Positions 51,205-64,000 of a stretch of DNA of 64,000 bases are shown here, in pieces. The DNA is from Phylloscopus collybita (lineage: Eukaryota > Chordata > Aves > Passeriformes > Phylloscopidae). Positions within the stretch are counted from its first letter, which is position 1. Every line of letters begins with the position of its first letter. The position numbers and the translations under genes are program-made. Location: positions 31,661,001-31,725,000 of the forward strand of contig JAJNNQ010000024.1 in NCBI GenBank assembly GCA_027886175.1. Reading direction: 5' to 3'. Under the pieces are notes generated by a model. That model searched no databases. It worked only from the letters and a program-made list of their open reading frames with translations, and was not told the origin of the DNA.

Positions 51205-53029
51205 ACACCACCCAAACCTGCTACTACAGTCCTCCTACTACCTTATTATGTTTTTTTACCGCTCTGTGGCACTCAACTTTTTCCATTTCCCTTTCTGAAT
51301 ACTTCACTACAAGCATGTTGCCTCAGTGCTGTGTCCCCTCCACACACATTATGTGACTGCTTTGCATAAGAGAGAATGAAACTGCCTGTCTTGTTACTGA
51401 GATAACCAGCAAGCACACAGGTACATGGGTGGTTAACAATACTCAGATAGGGCAGAGGAGATCCCAAGTGCCAGGTCAAGGAAAGGGAAGGGAATTGCCA
51501 CTAGTGAGCTGACAACTCTACCCTGGACAGAAAGGTTCCCTTGTGCCCCTCATCACAGAGCTGGAGCTCCTTCTGAGAGCTACTGAGCACATCCGTGCTC
51601 TTCCCATAGTTACGGTGAGTGTTCTTAAGCTGCTTTTATTCACTGGAGTTAGGAAAACGTGTCCCAACAGCTGCACTGGTAGAATAACCAGAACATAAAT
51701 ACTGTCAGTGTTTAGCAAGGCTGAAATGAAACTACCTCGGACTAACAGAGCTGAAGCAGAATTCTACACGCACACTGAATCATGAGAACTATTTAATTCT
51801 GAAGTGTGACATACCACAGAGGGATTATTTTCTCTTCACCCACAAAGAAATAGTCTGAAATCTTATCTCTAAGAACAGTCTTTTACATGCAGATGATGTT
51901 AAATGAGACCTTCCCATACTGGTAGCAGGAAAGGGGCAAAACACATGGAAAGTTGCTGCATACTGTCATGAATCACTTAAAAAATATCTGCCACAAATAA
52001 AAAAATAATAATACTTCTTTTATAATGCAGATACATTTTATATGTATCTCTCTCCTCAGTCTTTTCTGTCAGCACTCTATGGCACCAAAAGCTGAAAAAA
52101 AAAAAAGAAACTGGGAAAAGAGCCCAATACAACAACCTAGAGAGAGCTATTAAAAAGGAGTAAGAGGTTCATATGGAACCTGTAATTTTAATAGCTAATT
52201 ATTTTCTCAGTTTTCAAATTCCAACATGCATAGAGCACATTTACAGTTCATAAACATGATTAAAGAGATTTCTCAAAATTCATAGCTGTCACAGATGGCA
52301 ACAGTTATACCTTTCAGCCGGACTGCAACAGCTGGCTGTGTGAACTACAAACAGCTGGATGGAATCCACTTTCAAGGCAAGCAGTAAAAACTACGGACAA
52401 CCACACTACTGGTTTCTGACAATCAAAAAGAATGCGGAGGAAAACATAAATCAGAACAAAGCATAACCGAATTATTTCAAAATCTGCCTTCTGAGGAGCT
52501 TCATCATCTCAAAAAGCTGCCATAAAATAGTATTTATAGAGTAGATAGAAACACACTTGTGCAGGACATACAGCACTAGTGCATTCAGTTATGTATCTGG
52601 GAGGAAGATCACTCAGAACAAACTGAATCGGGGACCATCACACCAAGCATGAGTTATAGACCTCTATAAGATATAATTCTATAATAAAAAGGAATATTTG
52701 CTATAATTAATGATGTTATTTTAATGTATTTGACTTCTGTCCTAACATCAGCAAATTAGATTTCAAGATAAAATAAATTCTAGCATGGATTCAACTTGAG
52801 TACTAATAATAATTATTCAGAGATAGCAACTCATTACATCAGACAACAGAAACATGCTCATCAGGTTATTAAAAACTCCATTTGTCATACAAACATATGA
52901 CCACATCCTAGTTAAGTACTACAGCCACAAAGTAAGAAGGGAGATGAAATGAAATTCATCAAGTGCTTTACTTTATGCTGGTGGAGTTTTGGGTGCCTCA
53001 ATATATGAAAGATATAAAATGTCTGAAGG

Positions 53030-53472
53030 AAAGCCATTGTCAGATGGAGAAGGGTCTGGAGGTGAAGCTCTATGAGCAGTGGCTGAAGTCACTTGGTCTG
53101 CTCAGCCTGGAGGAGACTGAGGGGGGAGACTGCAGTCTGTAACTTCCTCATGAGGGGAAGAGGAGGGATAGGCACTGATCTCTTCTCTCTGGTGACCAGT
53201 GACAGGACCCCAGGAAATGGCCTGAAGCTGAGTCAAGGGAGGTTTAGGTTGGATATTAGAAGAAGGTTCTTCACCCAGGAGGTGGTTGGGCACTGGAACA
53301 GGCTCCAGAGGGCAGTGGTCACAGCACCAAGCCTGACAGAGTTGGAAAAGCATTTGAACCACACTCTTAGGCACAGGGTGTGACTCTTGGGGTGGTCCTG
53401 TGCAGGGCCGGGAGTTGGACTTCATGACCCTTGTGGGTCCCTTCCAACTCAGAATACTCTGTGGTTCTAAAT
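53030..53472 (+). mobile_element. CR1 LINE 3' fragment, comparatively well preserved
   Basis: Plus-oriented copy with long recognisable CR1 stretches: 'gaagggtctggaggtgaagc', 'tggctgaagtcacttggtct', 'accagtgacaggaccccagg', 'ggttgggcactggaacaggc' and the terminal 'gggtcccttccaactcagaa' with 'ctctgtggttct'. An open frame of 96 codons (53093-53383) encodes the RFRLDIRR...GHWNRL segment that is the C-terminal residue of the CR1 reverse-transcriptase reading frame. It is often mispredicted as a host protein. It reads open here, suggesting a younger insertion than the other CR1 copies. Antisense to TSPAN9. Confidence 0.93.
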
Positions 53473-54377
53473 ATCATCTCTGACACTCATCTGTTCTTCA
53501 TAATTTCCTAAACATTGCATTTAAATTAAAAAAGTAAATAACCACTGAAAATGGAATGTGTACTGGACGTTCATATACTGGAGTAAGGGTGCATTTCTTT
53601 CACTCCTCTGCTTCCATTATAAGCAGGATTTGTCTAAGTTATCAGACAATTATTCAGCCAGCAAATTCGACTGCCCCTGGCAATGGCCAATCATATCTAG
53701 TTGAATATGAGCATATCTCTTACTGTGCAAAATTATCCCCAGCTGAAAAGCAGAGTAGTTAGAAAACATGAATTTGACAAGAAAACTCCACACTTCTTTA
53801 TCTTTGAAGGATGTTCATTAATAAATTCCAGAAGATTTCTCTTATCAAAGAAAGATAGTGTATGACATATCAGCACAAAAGAAGGAATCTTATCCTGTAC
53901 ATCCTTAATTAGGATAATGAAGCCTTTGGGTTCCATGGGACCACCTCTGGAAATAAAGACTCCTCAGGCAAAATGCAGGAGTAAGTCCCACTATCAGAAG
54001 TCAAGTGTTTTCTTACATAACTCATACTGGTGAACTTCACAGGAAGGTCGTAAAAAATCCTCAGCAACTCTACAGATAGCTGAATTTCCAGAATGCCAGG
54101 GGCCAGGCCAGCTATTAAGTGAGGACAGCATTACTGCAATGCCAACTGTTAAGTGAATGCCTGCTTCCTGTAAAAAGGAGACAGTATTTTACTCTGTCTC
54201 CCTTCCAATGCAGACTGCTTTCACAACAGTTAGAACCCCAGAATTCTTTATCCAAAAAGAGTTTCCAGGGTACAAGCCTATCCCCATATGTTGAATCACT
54301 GTAGAATAGACTGCACTGTAAATAAAAAATGCTTGGTGCTTCCTACTCGACAGTGACAAGGGATATTTACAGTGATA
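53473..54377 (-). other. Intronic spacer between two CR1 fragments
   Basis: About 0.9 kb with no recognised feature on either strand. Confidence 0.6.
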
Positions 54378-54627
54378 GGGTGTGCGGAAATGGTTCAAAG
54401 CGGCCTCAAGGGAGGCTCAGAATTGACATTAGGAAGCATTTCTTTAGTGAGAGGGTGGTCAGACACTGAACAGCCTTTCTGCAGAAGGTGGCTAATGCCT
54501 CAAGCCTGTCAGTGTTGAAGAGGCAATTTGGGCAATGCCCTCAACAATCTGCTCTAACTTCAGGTCAGCCCTGAAGTAGTCAGGCAGTTGGACTAGGTTG
54601 CTGTAGCTCCTTTCCAACTCGAACATG
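54378..54627 (+). mobile_element. CR1 LINE 3' fragment, diverged
   Basis: 'cctcaagggaggctcagaat', 'gacattaggaagcatttctt', 'gagagggtggtcagacactg' and a terminal 'ctcctttccaactcgaac' align in order with the last part of CR1. It lies in the same orientation as the copy 0.9 kb to its left but is much more diverged, so it is a separate, older insertion. Confidence 0.8.
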
Positions 54628-57600
54628 GGCTAGAGCCCTATGCCTGCTTTTTTCCCCATTTACTTCAACCAGTTGTGCCTCATTTCTCATTCTGGAGTTA
54701 CCCCTGACAAGCAGAAGAAGCAAAAAACTTGAAAGAGATGTAGTGGAAGATGCAGTGCACCTTCAAATGGCTGCCAACAGGCCCTGCTGTCCCTGCTCCA
54801 GGCCACCATGCACTCTGCCGCAGATCCACGCAACTCCGTGTTTCCTGAGTGCACTTGAAGTGTGCAATAACTTGAAACATGACAAGTCTCCAAATACAGG
54901 AGAGCACTTAGAGGACTCATAAGTCCAAAACAATTCAGTTCAAGCCTAAGACCCATATACCTTCATAGTGTTAACTTTGCGTTTTGTAACACAGACTTCA
55001 ACTGCACATTTTAGAGATTTCTCCAGAATGGGATTAAAACTTCCTTTTCCCAGATGATCCTTCTGAACAGCAAAGCCAGGCAACATACTAAATATGTAAG
55101 TTAGAGTAATGTATGGTATGAAAGCTGAGAAATGAATTTGCCGTTCCAAATAGATCATTTCAGGTACAACATGTAAGATAACCTGCACACGGAATAACAC
55201 AAGTCTCACTGAGCACAAATAATGCCACGCTGTTCTTATCCAAATCGGAAGCACTACAATTTAAGCCGTTTATTGTCAGCCCATTAGCTTGAATTTAACT
55301 GATATGGGCATGCTCATCATTTTACAAGTGACTATTTTACATTGATTATGCAATCAATGAAAGTTTTCTTGTGATTTAGAGGAATAAATCCCCTGTAATC
55401 TACAGTCTATACACCAAAGAAAAACCAGAAACTCAGAGGAGATCAATGCCCAGATAAAAGGATTACATTTAGCTGAAGATGTACCTATACCTCAGTGCAC
55501 ATGACACACAAAAATACTAATCATGCTCAGGTCTGATGAACAGAAATATTGAAGCTGATTGTATGCGCAGAAGTAACAAGCGGGTCCTGAAATGCACAGA
55601 TGCTTGCTATGGCTCTCTGAGAGACTAGTTAATAAAAGGGTAGTTACTAAACTACCCAAGGAATATTTGCATCTCATTACAATCACTGTATCTTAGGAAG
55701 AATGTTGCTGCAGAAGCAAGCAATTGAGATTTATTTCATTCTGTGAATCTGTGCTGAGAAAGTTGATTATTCAGATGTGGCATTTATAGGTCTGACAAAC
55801 AAAAAGCAGCAAAACGTTGGAATTGAAACAGACTGAGCAGGATGTAACAGATTGACATCAATAATCAATTTCAGATGGCACCTAGTTTAATCGTAAGTTG
55901 AAATACAGACAATACTTCTGAAGTTCACAAATAAATACACCTTAGACAAGGTGAGTAAATTCACTTGCTTTTGACCAAGATCCTTTCTCTTCTCCATCAC
56001 CAAAAAAATATTTCTTTTTTAGTAAGGTTGCATTTTCTAAAACTAAATTACTTTCTCATCCTCTTCAGTGCAGAGCAAGATAGAAGCAAGACAGAAGAAA
56101 TGAAGAGCAAATGATGGACTTGTAAGCATGGAGATGGTCTCAGCACTGGCAAAAGACACACCTGAGGAGCAGATGGGTTTTCAAGCCACTGGTGACAGAT
56201 GAAAGTAACCATGAACATCAGAGAGGCCTGATGGCATCTTTCAAACACAGTAAATTAAAAAGTTTCCTACTTGGACTTCTCTCAATTTTTATTTTTTTTT
56301 ACCTTTTTAATAATAAAAACTATAATTAAAAACCAGGAATCCTTTTACTGATTTACTGTTCTTTCAATCATTCCTTCAGAGCTGTCTGAAATATAGCAGG
56401 AAGGAATGAAGCCACATTCCATTCAGAACACCTGCATTCACAGAGAATGTTTACACACAATTCTTATCTTGCTTTCAGGGTTTTTTTTAATGTCCCTGTA
56501 CAACCTGCCAATTTTAAGTGTGTTTACTGTTTGTCACTTTTTATTCTCAATTCAAAATTTTTGCTGGGGCAATGTTTCAGTTGATAATTACGCACTAAAA
56601 CAAAATCCCTGGGCTAACAGCATGACACTATTTACACTGAAAGATGCACATCCCCCTCAAAAAGATTGTAATTTTCCATGGCAAATCAACCTCCCCTTCC
56701 TCTCATGGCCATATCAAAAGTGTCACTGACTTATCTCTAAATATGTTAATCCTACTAACCAATAAAATCCCTCCTTACTTTCCTCTCCCTCCTCTGAACT
56801 AACACAGGGGCACAAAATGGGGATTGCATCTTTGAAAGGAAAAGCAATCACTATTGACTGCCACGCTTTGCATTCTGCTCTGTGTTTTCCCGGCACATTA
56901 TTAGAGATGGGAAGCTGGCAGGCCAAGTGGAATGGTTCTCTAGGCGAGATCCAACCCTGAAAGCTGAAATAAAACTGGACACTAGATAAAGAGATTGCAC
57001 ACCAACTGTGAAGATCATGTTTGAATTTCCAGTTTATTTGGGGGATGAGAGGCAACTCATTTCACAGCAGAGGCTGCACACTTAGCAAGTAATTTTATAT
57101 TATTTTTTATCTCTACATTTGGGACACTATTCAAAACCTTCCAAACTTCACAGCTTCTACAAAACGTGATGTCCTGGGGAAAGGACAGATGTATCAGATG
57201 ATGTTCTAGAAGCAAAAGCAGATGGAACAGCAAAGCAATGAATGTATTTTCATGGATATTCTTCACACAGTCAGAAGGAGGGAAACTGCATCGATATTGA
57301 GAATATATAACCAGTTAATGGGTAGCATTTTCTCTGAATGAGATGTTTTCCAAAATTTTCCCAGGAAACAAGTATCCTCACTGAGAGTCATTGAGCAGGC
57401 TGTCACTGCAACAATGTCATTAACAAGCATGTAAAACATAAAAAGAGAATGCCATAATTTATAGCATAAGAGCCATATTGCTACTGCTGATCTGGGATGC
57501 AAAGCCTGCTCCCTATAACCTTCAGTACCATTGTATCCAGCTTCATCCTTAGCGAGATAAAGTAGCAATGGGTGTGGGACAGATTTAGCACTTTAAAATA

Positions 57601-60600
57601 ATCTTATTCTTTCAATTTTACAGTCCCATTTGCCTGGCAGAATGCCACCAGAGTATGCAATTTAATACAGTCATTGCTGTCACAAGACGTACGAGATTGC
57701 TCTATCCATGGACTGTCTTCTATATATAACTGATAAGAGCTTGCATAATTAAGGTTGCATTTAGAAGTCTCAACTATGTAACTAACAGCTCTTTGCAGTG
57801 TGCTTTCATTATATATGAAACTCAAGCTTCCCTCACAACAGTAGTTTAGCTTCTCTAAGAATATTTTATTGTTGTATTTACAATGATCTTCAATGTTAAC
57901 AAGGGCTCTAGATTTAAAACCTGGTGTAATTGCTTTGAACTTTTAATATTAAACTGCAAATGTTTTCTTCATATAGAAGAGAAACAGAATTTTATATGAG
58001 TGTTGAACAAGGAAAAGTCTGGGTATTATTGTACATCCTGGATTGTGAAGCAACTGGAGACTCCTTTGCCTGAGACTCATCAAGGAGTCCATCTCACTTC
58101 CTACACAGCACAAAAAGAAGCTGTCAAACAGAGGAATACCCAGAAAGCTACCAGTAAAAAGTAGATTTTGTGCACAGTTGTGGTACTTTTATTCCCATGG
58201 GAAACCAAATGCATCTAAACGTGACAGAACACTTTCTCTTCCCAGGCAGTAAGAAAGTACTTATAGGAACAAATTTTGAGATGACAAATACAGGAGGTAC
58301 AACTGCATCTTTTGCCTATAATTCAGGGGCCTTCCTCCATCAAAGGAACTCTGGTTTGTCTTCTTCAGTTCTGCACTTGGGTAGTAATCCACAAAATGAC
58401 ACAAAGCTGTTTCGAACCATGAAAGCTAAACAAGACTCAATTAACTTATAACCTCAACTTCAGAACAGTCCAATTTTCTTCTTCCTTGGCACAAGACAAT
58501 GAAAACAACTTAGGTATTAAACACTCAGTACATCTTTTACAATCAGTGTTGTACAATCAGTTTCCAATCACAGTATCTTTGCAGGAGAAACAGGCCACTT
58601 ATCAGGTGATTAAGTGATTCACTAAAGGTATCTGTTTAATTAGAAATAAGAGTTGCAGGATCTGAGGCATGCCACAGCTTTACCATTACACAAGACTCTC
58701 TTGAATATCCGTTCAGCAATATTTATTCTTCTGTTGTTTCTAAGAAGTTGTCAATAAGCACAAAAAAATACCCTGAAAATGAGCACTGGGTCTTCTAGCA
58801 AACTTCTGCAGCTGCTGGAACAGCAGTCAGCTCACTGGTTCTGCTTGATGGAGCATTAGAGTTACAAAAGAGCTTCACTTCCAGAGGCTTTCAGGACACA
58901 TTCTGGACAGGTTCTACTTTTCTCATTTTTAAATAATGTTAGGAATAGTCTATGAACCTCAGACAAGTGTGGGCCATTTTGACACTATACCTATTCAAAT
59001 CAGTTGGAATTCAAGTGAATTGAATTCTCCATTCTGCAACTCTATTTATTGTCCAAGAGTCAATAAGACAGAGTTCTTCTTTTGCTTCCTTCCCCTGTTC
59101 CCACAGGTAAATATGCAGTTTGAGTGCACAGAAATAACCCCTGTAAGAAATTTGTGACTGTTGTCCAACCACTTTGCTTTTGCTTCCCATGGCATAAATT
59201 CCTACCATCACAGAAATTAAAATACTCAATATTTAGAATAATATTAGAAGAGCACACAATACACTGTACCTTACAGCTGACTTACCACTGACAGTAGTGC
59301 ATGCTGAGACTTTAAAAAGATGTTACAATGAGACTCTGTGGTGAGCATCCAGGTAACCTCATCTGTAGGTAGTGTAATTTGCCTTTATTTATCAATCTAG
59401 ATACTTATATGGCTCCCTCACTGTGTTACTAAGGCATTTCACAGGTAGCAGTGAACTTTCCCATGAAATACCCTTGCAAAAAAAGCACAATTATCTCCAG
59501 GTGGGAGATGAAGAACAGACGTACCAAGGAACAGAGTGCACTGCTGAAGGTCAGTCTGAAAGTCTGAAACAACCACTGGAAGTCTACAGTACAACAATAA
59601 TCAGACCAGAAGTCCCCCAAAATTACAGACTGGCTGTGACTCCTCTCACGCTTGTCTTTCTTCTCATGGTGTTTTGGCTGAGCAAAAGTCAAAAAGAAAC
59701 AGTAATGTGGCCTTTTGTGTCTCAAGCTTGGGACAAAATTATTCCCTCTGACTGAAATAAACAAAAGATGTTAAGAACCCTGAGATTTTCTGTGTCATGC
59801 AACTGCAAATACCTTAGTGTGTATTTATCCCCAATACTCACAGCAAAATGCTTCTATGATAATTTTCCTACAAATCCCTACTGCTGCTAGTGGTAGCTGT
59901 GAGAGATGAGTAACAGAGGCTATTTTCATCATGCAGAAATAATTCTGCAGCAGCTCATACTGAGTTTATAGCATTTAGGAGCAAAGACGACATCAGTCTA
60001 CAATTCAGGAGTTTGTTAAGAGTCCTTGCCCCGCATGATCAATTTTCATCAGCTTTAAATCCAGGCTGGGTGTATGTCAAACCTAGGTGCTTCCTAGCAA
60101 AATCTATACAGATGATTTGAAGAAACATAGGGATGAGAGGAATTCAAATCTAACAAAGCAGTTGTACACCTAAAATCATTCCTTTTTTTCCTTCCTTTTT
60201 TTTTTTTTTTTTTGAGAGGGTGGGGAATCAATTATAATAAAAGGAATATGTTTTCCTACAAAGCATTATTCGCTTTTAGACTCTGACCTCCACAGTAGCA
60301 TAATGCTAATCCTTCCTGATTTTCATCCTAGACCACTAGGAAAAAACCCAATGTTCGTATTAGTAATTCCCCCACCACAGCCTGATAACCCTAGGAATGA
60401 CATTGGTAAACAAGAGTATTTATAGCTTGGTTTTGATGGGTGTCTCTTTGGGAACATAAAACACAGACTTCATGAGTTTGTAGCGCTCCTAGCACTGTGA
60501 AACTACCAGGAAGCTTAGAGGTGTGAATTGACTATAAAAGCAAAGCAGTCAGAAGCACAGATTCAGGCTCAGAAAGGAGCTTCCTCAAAGCAGGAATGCT

Positions 60601-63600
60601 AGGACCTATGTGGGTAATTTGCTTTCTCTATAATGCTGTCCACTTACAAGGAGCACATGGTCATTTCTGAATAACAATGTCCATACTTCTGTACACACCT
60701 AGATGCCTAGCATTTTCCTGGAGAGTATGAGAGCTTTTTTGTATTTTTCATGCTTGGGACAAAAGATATTTAGTTTGATCCAATCTACCAGAGTGTTTTA
60801 TGGCTTGCACACGTGGAGGGCAGGTCTACAAACATGTTGAACAAACATTTCTGCACTGTAACACATCACACATTGCCTCCCTGAACTGTCCTGAGCTCTT
60901 ACCCCATCATCAAGACTGAGAAAAAAGTGGGCTCACCCTGTCCATACCAAATCTGTCATCAGAAGGACTGTGAAACAGTGCAGATGTCCATACAGCTTGG
61001 GGGGATGAAGAAATAAGAATGTCATTTAATAATCTGTGAGCTCCCAGCAACACACATGACAGCTAGCTGCAAGCAGCACTTTTCAGGTGCACTGCTTCCC
61101 TTGAAGGAGCTCATTCATGATCAGAGGCACACTTAATGAGTTTGAAGCAGCACAGGTTGGGGATGACATAGCTCAAGCTGGGGTAGACACAGATTCAAGC
61201 AGTAGCATTTAGTCTCCCTCTTTCCCCATCAGACAGAACATCTTGAAAAAAATTCTAATTCACAATGGCAAAAAATCATCAGGACAGCTCCATTTCACAC
61301 CAAAGAGAAATCAGCTGATGCAGAAGCTGCACCATAGCACAGTCAGTGTGTGATCCTCTCACACCCTTGACAGTACTGTAACCAGCCATTAAGCCACCCA
61401 GCCAACCCTTCCTAATAGCTCATAAATCAGCACCACAATTCCAACATCTGTCATTGAGACAGCACATGAAACTAATGGGAGCACTGAGATTAGAACCTGG
61501 TACTTCTCTGGGTCTTTCCTGTGCCAGAGGAGGCTTAAAAGGACACACATAAACACCCTGAATGAAAACTAGACCGGTCAAAAAAGGACTTTATCTTACA
61601 GAGATGACAAAAATAATTCAGTTTGAAAATATGGCAGCTCTAAGGAAAACCAACATATCATCCCAGCAATCTTCCCATCAGGATATGGATACTGAAGTAC
61701 AGCATATTTAACTCTCTCTGAATGGGAACACAGAGCAGCATCTGCTGATTCCCAGCATCAAATCCTGCAGCAAACAGCCTCCATTTAGGATCATCCAGTT
61801 GAGCCTCCACCATGCCCAACTCCAACACAGATGGCCAGACCAGCTCAGCCCACCATGGTATGATATGAGATTCCACAATCTGATGTGACAAGAAGCTGTT
61901 TTTCATTAAAATTCCATACATTTTCTTCAGTATGTATTTTCCCACTTCCTCTAGCAACTCTTCACCCTTATCTCCCCCTCTGGTAAGCATCTAGAACAGA
62001 TGCCAGACATGAGGGATCTTCCTTTCTCATCCTCTGACACTTTTCTACATGGTTAGGATGAGAGTTTTCATCCTTATTTATCAATTCAGTGTCACCTTCA
62101 GCCCCTGTCCCTCCAACAGATGAACCACTTACTGCATCCCTCTGGAGAATTGAGTCCCCTGGACCCATTTCTTTCTTTCCATCTTCAGCTGTGGAGCTGT
62201 GGCATTTCAGTTTTTTTTTTTAAATGTTCAGGAATTTACTACAAGAGTGATGGCACCAGGGAGAGACCCTGTTTTTGCATCCCTTTTTTTGTCTCCTTTC
62301 TCACATATATGAACTCACATAAAAGATAAAAGTGCTTTCTTTCCCCTAAGTGCACCCTTTAATTAAGGAATGTTCCTTTAATTTCTTATAGTACTCCACA
62401 CATCCTTTTGATGCACTAGTGGATCACTACTACCATTTTATTAGTACTCCCCAGCAAGCCTTAAAAGGCTGCAAAACAGAATGATGCCATACTTTTGATG
62501 TAGATATTGACTGTAACAGTCCCTTCCTTCACAAAGGTGGCTGCCTGCACACACTACACACTCCCATGAACTTGTTTATATCCTTTATCTTTCTCTTCCA
62601 CAACGACAGACTCATTGCATTTCTTTATTAAAGCCCTTCAGTTTTCCCAAGTGTAAAATACATTAAATTTAAAACTTCAGCAGCATAATAAGACTTAAAC
62701 TAAGTTAGCTTCAAGTCAATACTTCCACCCTCAGCTTCTGGCTTTAATTCTCAAGTCTACCACTAAAGTGTCAACACTTGTACCCAGCTCTGGTGCTGAT
62801 ATTCAATGGCCAGCAACTTGACCCCGGCCACATCATTTCAATTATGCTTCCCATCTTTCTTACTTGTACAGTGCTTGTAATTCTCTGCCAGTGGAAGCCA
62901 TTCATCCCAACATTCTTGGGACATTCTCCAAACATTCTTACAGTAAACATGTCACAGTACCATGATGAAATGTACTATGGAAGCGTAAAGTGATAGTAAA
63001 ATGTTATTAATGTGTGTATGAAGACACCATCACCTGAACTTCCAAGCACATTTTCAGCCCTGGAGAAGACACCAGAACCAAGAAACAGTGCTGCAAGAAA
63101 ACTAGCAAGGGTAGTTTTGGTGCAATGAAGTATACATTTGGTATAATGAAGGGTACAATAACAATAATAAACTTTTTTTCTAAGATCAAGGCAGAAACAT
63201 TTTATTTTTTTCCTCAAGTGCTAATGCAAAACACTACTGGCATTTTCACAGTTCTTAGCATTCATCCGTACTAAGAGTAGTAATCAAAGTGTTTTCCCTC
63301 CAACTGAATGAGACCAAGGAGAGAAATAAATTCTTGCACTGAAAAAAATAGCAAAATACTGACATACTCACTCAGCTCTAAGTTTATGTTTGACACTCAT
63401 ATTATTCGTTTCCTATTCATCTAGAAAGAAAAGTCCTTTATCTTTATAACAAAATAATTTAAGTTCTGTGCAGCAGCAGGACCTGAATCTAACAGTGAAG
63501 TCATAACACACATACACATCTCTGCAGCCAAACTGAGCAATCACCTCTTGCAGCTATAAAGTAACTTCCATCTTTTACATTTTTGCAAAGTGGAGGTGTG

Positions 63601-64000
63601 CAGAAACATAGCTGGGCAAAATTGATTTTGTAATCAGGCCGAACCTGAAATTAAATGCTTTGTGACAGCTGTCACTATTTGTCTGCCATGCATCAGAGGA
63701 CATCAGGCCATACTATGACTTCAGCTGAAGAACATACATCCTTTGGTCTAAACTACTGACTCGTTCAGTGCTCTCTGGACAACTCTTGTGCACATTTCTT
63801 ATACCTTTAATTGATATCCAGCAGGACATTACACATGAAATTCCACTTGCTTCTCTCCTATCAGGAGTATAAATACTCATAGGGTCTCAGCCAGCGTTAA
63901 GCCTTGCCAGGTAAAATGCAACAGTACAACTCAAGCAATCTCCAGACCTCAGCAACCACTCCAGAGGCCTTCCACTGCTTCTGTGGATTTGCAGTTACCA
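54628..64000 (-). other. Large TSPAN9 5' intron, segment 5 (to the window edge)
   Basis: About 9.4 kb with no recognised gene, RNA gene or CR1 copy. A T18 tract lies at 60196-60213. Open frames at 59423-59755 (plus), 59429-59764 (minus) and 61658-61990 (minus) are about 110 codons and resemble no known protein. Either this is still the first TSPAN9 intron or it reaches into 5' UTR exons that cannot be seen without transcript data. Confidence 0.55.
60196..60213. repeat. T18 tract
   Basis: Eighteen T followed by 'gagagggtgggg'. On the gene strand it is A18, possibly a retroposon tail, but no retroposed body is recognisable. Confidence 0.9.

Larger units (their letters stand above)
40236..53029 (-). 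other. Large TSPAN9 5' intron, segment 4
   Basis: About 12.8 kb of AT-rich sequence. I recognise no gene, RNA gene or clear transposon. It contains a (TC)n microsatellite at 42231-42252, a C14 run at 49988-50001, a pyrimidine tract at 51160-51204, and a possible ancient MIR-like SINE around 42950-43060. Small open frames on both strands lack family features. Confidence 0.6.

Noticed and set aside
53093..53383. 96-codon frame with RFRLDIRR...HWNRL motif as a host protein
   Set aside because: This is the C-terminal residue of a CR1 reverse-transcriptase frame, a frequent source of spurious bird gene predictions.
59423..59764. Overlapping 110- and 111-codon frames on opposite strands
   Set aside because: Neither resembles a known protein; mutual antisense overlap in AT-rich intron is expected by chance at this length.
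61658..61990. 110-codon minus-strand frame as a possible nested intronic gene
   Set aside because: No recognisable domain, no flanking splice sites that extend it, and no repeat of known coding origin. Transcript data would be needed to revive it.
1..64000. CRISPR arrays, operons, phage or bacterial defence systems
   Set aside because: No regularly spaced direct repeats of the right size and no prokaryotic gene organisation. The sequence is vertebrate with spliced exons and CR1 elements.

Overview
The window looks like bird nuclear DNA. It is AT-rich, gene-poor and peppered with 5'-truncated CR1 LINE copies (the dominant avian retroposon), plus avian-type retroviral LTRs. One CR1 copy (53030-53472) and the LTR at the left edge resemble families I associate with Neoaves, but the species cannot be fixed from the sequence. 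There are no operons, bacterial genes, rRNA, tRNA or CRISPR arrays.

Only one protein-coding gene can be supported: TSPAN9 (tetraspanin-9), on the minus strand. Six consecutive coding exons lie at 12172-11981, 10401-10327, 8834-8733, 8112-7981, 7860-7777 and 6810-6739. Each has AG/GT splice sites and every junction is phase 0. Together they give residues 22-239 of a 239-residue tetraspanin, ending in TAA at 6739-6741. The first coding exon (about 21 residues), the 5' UTR exons and the promoter were not found. The sequence from 12173 to the right edge is therefore best read as one very large 5' intron of more than 51.8 kb.

Layout: 1-461 is the 3' portion of an ERVL-like LTR. From about 1080 to 2520 there is a decayed, pyrimidine-rich tandem array with a period of roughly 105-120 bp, interrupted by a C8-T34 tract. 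From about 2520 to 6738 lies the TSPAN9 3' UTR and downstream flank, with several candidate poly(A) signals. TSPAN9 exons and short introns fill 6739-12172. The region 12173-64000 is intronic. It carries CR1 fragments at 19275-20185, 29962-30695, 38170-38525, 40146-40235, 53030-53472 and 54378-54627, and a complete solo LTR of 305 bp at 39058-39362 flanked by perfect 6-bp target-site duplications. It also holds a strong G-quadruplex motif at 20262-20289 and assorted microsatellites.

No undescribed multi-gene system is visible. The items most worth a second look are the solo LTR with its alpharetrovirus-like promoter/poly(A) spacing, the decayed tandem array next to the 3' end of TSPAN9, and the quadruplex motif on the transcribed-RNA strand of the large intron.
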